A stretch of DNA of 10,096 nt. Origin: Candidatus Borrarchaeota archaeon (lineage in GTDB: Archaea > Asgardarchaeota > Sifarchaeia > Borrarchaeales > Borrarchaeaceae). The position numbers and the translations under genes were made by a program. Of this stretch, positions 1-6,800 are shown piece by piece (positions within the stretch are counted from its first letter, which is position 1; the number at the start of each line of letters is the position of its first letter). The stretch covers positions 1-10,096 of the forward strand of contig JAEORY010000109.1 in NCBI GenBank assembly GCA_016840645.1, given 5' to 3'. The notes under the pieces were generated by a model. The model saw only the letters and a program-made list of their open reading frames with translations. It ran no database searches and was not told the DNA's origin.

Positions 1-54
1 ATGCCTATCTACGAAACTGTTCTTGAAAATTATAACAAGTGAACCACAAAAAGA

Positions 55-1320
55 TTAACCAAACAATTGCATTTTAGGAGAATCAAATGCTTTAGGTTTC
101 CACGGATTTTTTTGGTATTCGCTAACAACGCGTTGGTATACCCGAGTAGTTTGCTTAGCAATTATTTGCCAATGATATAATTTCTGTACTTTCTCAAGTG
201 CATTTTTGCGTAACGAACTCGCTAATCCAGAATCACTTAATAGAGAGATGATTGCTCTCGCTAAAGCATTAGAATTATTGACCGGGACTTTTAATCCAGT
301 ATGACCATGATCAATGATTTCAGAGAGACCGCCAATATCTGAAACTATAACTGGAGTACCTGCAGCCATAGCCTCTAAGGCAACAATTCCAAAAGGTTCG
401 TAGAAGCTTGGAAAGACGCAAATATCTGCAAGAGTAAATAACTTTCGGACATCTCGATCATCTTCGAGGAATCCTGTAAAATAACACTTGTGGGCAACAC
501 CAAGACCATATGCAATGCGCATGTATTGTGCACGATAGTATCCATCGCCTACAAAAATGAACTTTGCATTGGGCATGCTAGCTATAACTTGAGGTATACT
601 TCCAACTAATACATTTACGCCTTTCTCCGGAACCATACGACCCACATATAAGACGATTTTTTCTTGATCTGTCGCAAATTTTCTTCGCAAATCGAACTCT
701 ATAGTAGATTGATTGCTTGCGCCCACGAATTCTTTGGTGTAAACTCCGTTTGGGATTACATCTATCTTATCATCAGAAAGGGCATATGCATATTTGATTT
801 GATCTGCCATATAACGGCTACATGCAATTATTCTCCAACTATCGAAGGCTAAGCGCTTTTCAATTGCATGAATCATTCGTTGTCCATCATCGTGCAGTCC
901 ATTTCTTCGTCCAAGCTCCGTGGAGTGGATAGTCGTCACTAGTGGGAGTCTAAATCCATGCTTCAATTCAATTGCAGCTAGGCCGGAGAGCCAGTCGTGT
1001 GCATGAATAAGATCAACTTGTTGCCCTGAAGTATATAATTCATTAATGACTTCAGCTGCTTTTTCCTGCATTGTCTGTTGCATTAAGATAGCCCACGTAA
1101 TAAAGTCAGGTCCAGGATATGAATATGAATCATACCTTTGAACGTTTACGCCACCAACGACTTCAATCTCTTTTGTACCTGGAAAGTCGGTGGTTATAAC
1201 GTATATATTGTGACCTAACTTTATCAAAGCTTGACTGAGGTCATATACATGCGCAGCAAGACCACCAACCTTACGCGGTGGAAACTCCCATGATAAGTGA
1301 ATCACTGTTAAAGCTTTCAA
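55..1320 (-). CDS. GT4-family (GT-B fold) glycosyltransferase
   Basis: The 421-residue product has both halves of a GT-B retaining glycosyltransferase, so it probably moves a sugar from a nucleotide-sugar donor onto a glycan, lipid or protein acceptor at the cytoplasmic face. The N-terminal acceptor domain shows the glycine-rich loop (KVGGLAAH, about 17-24), an IHAHDW segment (105-110) and IHSTE (131-135). The C-terminal donor domain shows IPNGV (189-193), VGRMVPEKG (226-234, with R228 and K233 at the usual phosphate-binding places), FVGDG (256-260) and the EX7E motif E308-E316 within EPFGIVALE. Length is normal for the family. The start is TTG; an in-frame TAA lies 12 codons upstream, no ATG lies between, and GGGA sits about 8 bases before it. 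The preceding gene on this strand encodes a related half-protein. GT4 members vary widely in substrate, so donor and acceptor cannot be named. Glycogen or sucrose synthase-like activity is possible but not shown. Confidence 0.9.
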   Translation of the reverse strand: MKALTVIHLSWEFPPRKVGGLAAHVYDLSQALIKLGHNIYVITTDFPGTKEIEVVGGVNVQRYDSYSYPGPDFITWAILMQQTMQEKAAEVINELYTSGQQVDLIHAHDWLSGLAAIELKHGFRLPLVTTIHSTELGRRNGLHDDGQRMIHAIEKRLAFDSWRIIACSRYMADQIKYAYALSDDKIDVIPNGVYTKEFVGASNQSTIEFDLRRKFATDQEKIVLYVGRMVPEKGVNVLVGSIPQVIASMPNAKFIFVGDGYYRAQYMRIAYGLGVAHKCYFTGFLEDDRDVRKLFTLADICVFPSFYEPFGIVALEAMAAGTPVIVSDIGGLSEIIDHGHTGLKVPVNNSNALARAIISLLSDSGLASSLRKNALEKVQKLYHWQIIAKQTTRVYQRVVSEYQKNPWKPKAFDSPKMQLFG

Positions 1321-1387
1321 AGATATTCCCTGAACTATAATCTGTTTTTTGTTTTAATCATGGGAATTCAAAGAATTTAACTTTATC

Positions 1388-1444
1388 GGCGGGAAGTCCC
1401 CTTCCGACAGAGTGGGGTAGTTCACGCCTTTATGCGAAGGTGGG
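1388..1444 (+). mobile_element. Solo IS200/IS605 (TnpB) right-end or omega-RNA-like remnant
   Basis: This short GC-rich block stands out from the AT-rich gap around it. It contains GGGAAG (1391-1396), CCCC (1398-1401), GGGG (1414-1417) and then TAGTTCAC (1418-1425). That order, a GGAAG-C-rich stem closed by GGGG and followed by TAGTTCAC, is how I remember the 3' ends of many IS200/IS605-family elements, where the region also forms the scaffold end of the TnpB guide RNA. Two hairpins can be drawn: GGAAG/CTTCC (1392-1396 with 1401-1405; alternatively CCCC with GGGG) and CGCCTT/AAGGTG (1425-1430 with 1437-1442, one G-T pair). No tnpA or tnpB reading frame lies beside it, since both flanks are glycosyltransferase genes on the minus strand. 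It could therefore be a leftover end, a non-autonomous element, or an unrelated structured RNA. The identification rests on memory of the consensus, not on a search. Confidence 0.38.
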
Positions 1445-1445
1445 T

Positions 1446-1471
1446 AAAAACAAAAAATGATTCAAAAAAAC
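1446..1471 (-). terminator. Poly-T terminator after the half-glycosyltransferase gene
   Basis: Read on the minus strand, runs of 7, 6 and 5 T follow one another, beginning about 15 bases after the stop codon at 1486. Archaeal RNA polymerase terminates at such T-rich tracts without needing a hairpin. This would separate the upstream minus-strand gene group from the full glycosyltransferase gene at 55-1320. Confidence 0.45.
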
Positions 1472-1485
1472 TTCAAATGTCTTAT

Positions 1486-2127
1486 TTAAAGCATAGAAAT
1501 AGATTGATTTTGTTCAACTATTTCGTTATAAATCTCTGCGGTTCGACCACTCAGGGCTTCATCTAAACTCATTACACAAATTTTGTCTTTGGATACACCA
1601 TAGACCTTGACAATCCCGTCCCTCATGAAGTTGGAAAATACTATTATCTTTGAAGCTGTTTTTACTCCTTTTCGTTCTATAGCCTTAATGGATTCATTAA
1701 ATGGCGATGTCGCCCCATGACTTCTATGGTCTTCCAGACTATAGAGTGTTAAGATGAGAGGTTTATTAAATACGCTTTTCAAAGAAAGTCCTGCTAAGAC
1801 AGTAATCCATTCGTGGACATGAATTACATCTGGAACAACAGGGGACTCATGAAAAATAGACGCCGCCACACGTTCCAACTCAGTATTGAGAGTGGCATAG
1901 AAGGTTATTGTATTAGAAGCAGGCGAAATAGGGGCGCTAATATAATGAATTCGCACATCATTTCTATCCTCAAATCCCATATATGCTCGCCAATCATCCC
2001 AAGTAACGACGTCCACTTTAATATTTTGGGCTACAAGTCCTTTAACTAAAGTTTCGCATGCAGGAGCTATAGAGCCAATTTTTGGAGAGTATTCCCAAGT
2101 TACCACTAAAGCTTTCTTTACTGCCAT
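1486..2127 (-). CDS. Stand-alone N-terminal half of a GT4-like glycosyltransferase
   Basis: The 213-residue product lines up along its whole length with the first half of the glycosyltransferase encoded at 55-1320: KALVVTWEYSP (5-15) at the start, DVIHVHEW (100-107) where the neighbour has DLIHAHDW, IKAIERKGVKTASKIIVFS (147-165), and DKICVM (181-186) where the neighbour has DKIDVIPNGV. It stops there, so the donor-binding half with EX7E is absent. The glycine-rich loop is degraded (KIGSIAPA, 16-23) and the conserved His of IHSTE is replaced in LTLYSLE (126-132). Catalysis alone is unlikely. It may be a regulatory or scaffold partner of a full enzyme, a binding protein, or a decaying paralogue; an open frame of this length and a good ribosome site argue that it is still expressed. 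The ATG start has GAGG 6 bases upstream. It lies 46 bases after the small winged-helix gene and probably shares its transcript. Confidence 0.8.
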   Translation of the reverse strand: MAVKKALVVTWEYSPKIGSIAPACETLVKGLVAQNIKVDVVTWDDWRAYMGFEDRNDVRIHYISAPISPASNTITFYATLNTELERVAASIFHESPVVPDVIHVHEWITVLAGLSLKSVFNKPLILTLYSLEDHRSHGATSPFNESIKAIERKGVKTASKIIVFSNFMRDGIVKVYGVSKDKICVMSLDEALSGRTAEIYNEIVEQNQSISML

Positions 2128-2173
2128 AAAAAACCTCTTTAAATTTAGATGAGCGCCTCCAAGATCAAATGAA

Positions 2174-2410
2174 TTATGTAAACATGCTACAAACAGTCAC
2201 TATGCCCTTCCCTGTGAGAAAATAGGCATGACTATTCTCGTGAGGTATTTTACCTACATAATTTTCCGACGATAGTGTCTCTAGCGCCCTTTTAACATCA
2301 TCGAAATTCATGTTTAACGTATTTGCAAGTTGATCGGGTGTCTTTGCGACTTCCTCTTTTACAACTCCCAAATTATGAAGACTTAACATTACTTTAAGTT
2401 CCAAAGACAT
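2174..2410 (-). CDS. Small winged-helix DNA-binding-type protein
   Basis: The 78-residue product looks like a single winged-helix domain. After helix 1 (about 2-22), TPDQLANTLNM (24-34) and FDDVKRALETLSSEN (36-50) form the helix-turn-helix, followed by a wing strand pair around YVGKIP and SHAYFLT (51-66). The size and fold fit a MarR/ArsR-like or TrmB-like transcription factor or a small adaptor; the target is unknown. I chose the ATG at 2408-2410 because AGGTGA, a strong match to the archaeal 16S 3' end, lies 4 bases before it. A TTG 15 bases upstream would give 83 residues but would put that ribosome site inside the coding region. The start overlaps the end of the small ORF at 2389-2523, which suggests translational coupling. 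One Cys lies near the C-terminus (C74); no metal site is visible. Confidence 0.75.
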   Translation of the reverse strand: MSLELKVMLSLHNLGVVKEEVAKTPDQLANTLNMNFDDVKRALETLSSENYVGKIPHENSHAYFLTGKGIVTVCSMFT

Positions 2411-2523
2411 GAAGTCACCTTCCAAGACTTGTAGTTTCTACGAGAACCTTCCCTATAAAACTTTCCGTTTTCGTTAAGTAGTATTTTGCCATATTTTGCT
2501 AAAGGAACACCAAACACCGTCAC
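2389..2523 (-). CDS. Small basic protein, 44 residues, unknown function
   Basis: An open frame begins with GTG two bases after the stop of the membrane winged-helix gene and runs to TAA at 2389-2391, overlapping the next gene's start by 22 bases. AAGGAG lies 7 bases before the GTG, inside the end of the previous gene, which is about as good a ribosome site as any in the window. The peptide opens VTVFGVPLAKYGKILLNENG and continues FYREGSRRNYKSWK; it is Lys/Arg- and Tyr-rich, with alternating hydrophobic residues that suggest a small beta hairpin. I do not recognise a family. Tight packing between two genes and the ribosome site support expression. Its shortness, and the possibility that it is the former N-terminus of the following winged-helix protein separated by a frameshift, are the main doubts. 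Confidence 0.45.
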   Translation of the reverse strand: MTVFGVPLAKYGKILLNENGKFYREGSRRNYKSWKVTSCLWNLK

Positions 2524-2525
2524 GT

Positions 2526-3680
2526 CTATTCTCCTTTTTCTGTTAAAAGTTGATTAAGAATATTTTCAAGTGTATTTCGGGTCACGCCTGTATGCTCTAT
2601 TAGATCTTCAAAGTTAAAATTACGTAGTATTGTCGTATATAAAACTTCATGAGGGAGCCCTAAGTCTTTTGCGAAGATTTTTAAGGTCTTATCTTTCGAG
2701 ATTGCCAAAAAAATATGTTCTCTAAGTGAATCAAGGGTAATGAAAACTCTTTTGTCCTCTGATAATATTCCATTTAATAAGCCATTAGAGCGATACTCCG
2801 TAATTAGATAACTGCAGTAATCTTCTGACAGGTTGAAGTTAGTAGATAGGGTCTTAATTAGTATGCTTCCTGCATTTTTTATTTCCTCTAAGAAAGTATC
2901 TTTAGCATGCTCTTCAAATTCAACGAATTCATTTTTGCCAAAATAGAAGCCATTAACATTTTCGACTCGAATAAAGTTTCTAAATTCATACTGAAATGCT
3001 TCATCAGTCAATCCAATGCGTTGTTTCGTCTTATTGAGATTAATTCGTCCTTGTTTTTCTAATGATTCTCTAAACGTATCATAAATCCATGAATCCGTGA
3101 TGAATTCTCGATGTTCCTCTACAAAGTAACCGTGTACCATTTTTTGATTGTGTATCTCTAAAAAAATAAATTTCGCTTCACTTTTTGAAACTTCGAAGTG
3201 CTTTGCTAAGTCCTCAGTAGAGACTTTTTTATGTTCTATAAGCAAAGCTCGCGCTTCATTCCATTGATCTTGGTTAAAATTGAGATAGACGTCTTTATCA
3301 TTATCGATAACTCCTGAAATTATTCCTTCCTTCTTTAATTGCCAAATTGCGCTCTTGATTTTCTTAATAGGAATCAGAAAATTTTCAGAGATTTCTTTAA
3401 TTGATACTCTTTCATCTTGTAAAAATGATGATAAACGAAGAAATCGACGTCTAACGCGAGTAATTAGTAATATGCTACCTAAAATAACAAATAAATGGAT
3501 TGCTAGTATAAAGATTATCCCCGATAATGGGACTGAGATCGCAAAAAAATAAAAAATTACTACAAAAAATAGCCAAAAAAGTAAAAAAGAAAATATAATA
3601 AAAACAAGAATTGTTAAATCACTGGAATCCAGCCATTGTTTCAATTTAAGAAAATTTAGAGCATCAGATGATATTTTCAC
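2526..3680 (-). CDS. Membrane-anchored tandem winged-helix protein, DDRGK1/UFL1-like layout
   Basis: The 384-residue product begins with two hydrophobic segments (about 21-49 and 51-74) followed by RVRRR (75-79), which places the rest in the cytoplasm by the positive-inside rule. Then come consecutive winged-helix-like units at about 81-134, 137-195, 198-255, 258-316 and 318-355, and a last helix-turn-helix (356-380) that ends without a wing. Units 1 and 2, with KKEGIISGVIDNDKDVYL (116-133) and HKKVSTEDLAKHFEVS (150-165), match the pattern I remember for the C-terminal domain of DDRGK1, a membrane-anchored UFMylation factor, and the repeated WH domains of its partner UFL1. The pattern is short and winged helices converge easily, so homology is a hypothesis; it could instead be a membrane-bound transcriptional regulator. 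No catalytic motif is seen. The start is GTG with GAGG about 9 bases upstream. It heads a minus-strand gene group and is divergent from the giant coiled-coil gene. Confidence 0.7.
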   Translation of the reverse strand: MKISSDALNFLKLKQWLDSSDLTILVFIIFSFLLFWLFFVVIFYFFAISVPLSGIIFILAIHLFVILGSILLITRVRRRFLRLSSFLQDERVSIKEISENFLIPIKKIKSAIWQLKKEGIISGVIDNDKDVYLNFNQDQWNEARALLIEHKKVSTEDLAKHFEVSKSEAKFIFLEIHNQKMVHGYFVEEHREFITDSWIYDTFRESLEKQGRINLNKTKQRIGLTDEAFQYEFRNFIRVENVNGFYFGKNEFVEFEEHAKDTFLEEIKNAGSILIKTLSTNFNLSEDYCSYLITEYRSNGLLNGILSEDKRVFITLDSLREHIFLAISKDKTLKIFAKDLGLPHEVLYTTILRNFNFEDLIEHTGVTRNTLENILNQLLTEKGE

Positions 3681-3852
3681 TGTGAATCCTCATTACATTC
3701 AATCGGCTTTAATTAACAAGAAACATTGAATAATCAATTTTACAAAAAATAGCTGAAATTGAGGCTAAATAACTTTTGGTTGCAAAAAAAAATTTAGATT
3801 TAAAAGAACTAAAAGATATTATTAGATTAGAGAATTGAAGGGAGATACTAAA
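3681..3852. promoter_or_regulatory. Divergent promoter region
   Basis: This 172-base AT-rich gap separates two oppositely transcribed genes, so it must hold both promoters. For the plus-strand giant gene the best TATA-like element is GATTTAAAAGA, core TTTAAAAG at 3799-3806, preceded by an A-rich run. A start site about 25 bases later would leave a short leader containing the ribosome site AAGGGAGAT at 3838-3846. For the minus-strand gene, TTTAATTAA at 3708-3716 is a candidate TATA element but is close to the GTG start, which would imply a very short leader. No clear operator palindrome was found. Confidence 0.4.
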
Positions 3853-6800
3853 TTGGCAAAAGAAGCGGATCAAATGTTCACTCGTGAACTTTTAGGATTA
3901 TCTGAAGATGAATTTCAAATTTATGCTGCTGCCTTAGCACGAAGGATAATTACGTTAGGTGAAATCGAACTATATACGAAAAAAGAGAAAGTACCAGAAG
4001 CGATAGCAAAACTGCAAAGTAAAGGATTTATAAAAAGCATTCCTGGGAAAATTGAGAAATATTTTGGTGTCCCCCCCCTTTCGATCATTCAAGAAGGAAC
4101 TTTGACATTTCATGACTCCATGAGCCGTATTTATGAAGAAGTAAAGACCTATCTAGATCAAACTTTAGCACAGCTGGATACTGAAATTGTTAAATCGACT
4201 GAAACTATAATTCAAGCAACAGATTCTCATACAAATGTCCTGAAGGGTAATATTACACAAACTGATGAAGAACTAACCGGCATCTTATTTGAAAACCTTG
4301 AGGGGATAAAAGAAGTAAGTAAGAACACAAAAGGGACCCTCCTAGATATCCTTTCAAGTCTACAAAATGACATGAAATCATTGATTCAGAACATAAGTAA
4401 AAAAATAAGTGAATCTTGCGATGCCACAAACACTAAAATCAAGAGCCAATCATCACAGTCAATAGAAGCGATCATAGAAGCTTTAGAAAGCGAAAAGACA
4501 CAGTGTAATGATCTTATTACCCCTTTAAAAGAAAGCACCACTCAAAGGATACAAAATTGTCAAGATGATGTCAATAAGATCGAGCAGTCAATAGACAACA
4601 AAATAGATGATGCACTTACGGTTTCATTAGAAAAGATTAGAACACAAATTTCCGGTTTGAGAGATCGTTTTACTCAAAAAATAAACCAGAATTTTGACCA
4701 AATAATGGAACTCCCCAAAAGTCTAGGAGAAATCACATTAGTCAATATTTCCACTCAAAAAGATGAATTCGACGAAGATCTGAAAGCATTTGAAACAAAA
4801 TTTCAAGAAGAATTTTCAACATACATCGAGGAATACCAAAAAGATTTGACGGAGTTTATTGCAAAAGCTTTTGATATGGTAAATTTCATCTTTGAGCAAT
4901 ATAAAACGAGCGTAGACGAGATCACATCAGAATATGTTACCAATGTTAATCTTTCGAAACAAGAATTTGGCACCGCTATTTCTAGCTTTGAATCAATTCT
5001 TCAGAAGACATTAATTGACGAAATCGAAGAATATCAAGTAAAGTTAGCAGGAAAGAGGGATGGATGGATTGAAGATTTAGAGGGAATAGCAGAAGTCCTT
5101 CATTCAAATTCTTTGAAAGTCATTGAAGAAATTGCACAACTAAGGAAAAATAATTTAATTGAGTACGAGAAAAATGTCGACGAGATTAAACTCACACATG
5201 AGAATGAAGTTACTACCCATGTAAAGGAATATAGGAATGGATTGACTAAACTAAGAGCGCATACAGAGAATACTATTACCCAATTCGCTGATGAGTTTAT
5301 GAAAGAACTGGCGAGCCTATTTCAATCAATATCAAGTCATATGGCAAGTCGTTTTGAGGAATACAAAAGTACTGCAACTCGTGTAGATAAATCTATCAAA
5401 CTAACTTTTAATGAACTCATAGAGGACAGTAGGAAATATAGTAGAGAATTAGAAACAAAAGTCAACTCTCTACTCTCTGAAAATAAAGAAACGTTTAGTA
5501 CGAATAGCAAAATAATACAGGAAGAGGTAATTCAAATTCTGGATGCCCACTTAGAAAACGCTGAAGACGATTACGAACAACTTATTGAATTTAATAATTC
5601 AATAATCGCAACTCATTCTGAAACGCGCGAAGAAATAGATAATAATCTTATAGAGAATCTAAGCAAAGTTATCAATGAAGCAGCAAATGAAAGACTTGAG
5701 ACACTTGATAAACTTCACAAGTATCTTGATGGTGGAATGACTCACTTAGCCACTACATTTACTAACGAAGTTGTGGCCCTTCTAAGGGAAATAGAAACAG
5801 GTCGAGATGCGAATATCGAAGAATACAAGAATGCCTCAAGTGAATTCAAAAATACGGTTTCTGAGCACTTGAGAACAGAATTTACTACTTTTGATCAAAT
5901 TTTTGGAAATTTTACGACAACTACTACTAATACAATTAATCAAGAAAAGGAGACCTTAGATAATTTATTTACCACGCTTCAAACTGATTTAAATAATAAG
6001 ATATCAACATTTCAGAAGTCAATTCAAAAAGAGAGTGCTGAAACGAAAAAGAAGTTACAAACGCTCCTCAAGGAAGAATCTAACGAAGAAAAAGGAATTT
6101 ACAAAAAATATAACCTAATACTCAAAGAAAAGATGAATGAATTAATAGGCAACTTGAGCTTGTATCTGGATGATGTATCACTCAAGATCAGCGATACGCT
6201 TCAATCTCAATTAGAGGAGATAGAACCTGAACTGATACGCGTTAAGAAATCCATAAAAACCGATTCGGAAAGCAAACTTAGGAATTTGTCAGAAAGCGTT
6301 CAAGAAACTCTTACAAAGATTTCAACAGACATTTTAAATTTCTCTTCTACCTTTGATCAAATTGTTATTTTCTTCTCAGGTAATACAAACTCCTTATTCG
6401 AAGAACTTCAGACTACTATTAAAAATATTGAAAGCAGATTTTCGGTTTACATTGAATCCAACTTGAAAGCAACAATTGATTATTGGAAAGAATACACTAA
6501 AGAGAGCCTTGCAACATCAGAGGATTCTAAAACCCAAGTAATGAATGAAATTAAGGAAATAAAAGCAGAAATCTCTGAATTTTTTGAAAATCTTGATAAA
6601 AACAAAATTATGGAATCTAAAGAACTGTTCGATAAACATATAGAACGTTACACAAATGTAATTGCGCAGCATTTTGAAAAATTTGATAAAAATATTGAAG
6701 AGTCTTTAACTCAGAAAATTACCGCTCTAAAAGATAAGCAAACTGAGTTTAAAGAAGCCCTTAGTACGGAAGTCTCAGAAAAAATCCATCGACCTCTTAT

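Noticed and set aside
1..42. An open plus-strand frame from the window edge to TGA at 40-42 that could be the tail of an upstream gene converging on the glycosyltransferase gene.
   Set aside because: Only 13 codons are visible, a second plus-strand frame also stays open to 58, and nothing decides between them.
664..852. Plus-strand open frame inside the glycosyltransferase gene.
   Set aside because: It overlaps the conserved middle of a clear GT4 enzyme on the other strand and has no recognisable content.
1813..2049. A plus-strand open frame of 78 codons opposite the half-glycosyltransferase gene.
   Set aside because: It lies wholly inside a minus-strand gene with a recognisable domain and a good ribosome site; its own peptide looks random and Cys-rich.
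2174..2523. Toxin-antitoxin pair made of the small basic ORF and the small winged-helix protein.
   Set aside because: The sizes and overlap would fit, but the basic peptide matches no toxin family I know and the neighbours give no support.
3784..3792. A9 run upstream of the giant gene as a slippage or phase-variation site.
   Set aside because: It is in an AT-rich non-coding region where such runs are common, and it fits better as part of the A-rich promoter context.
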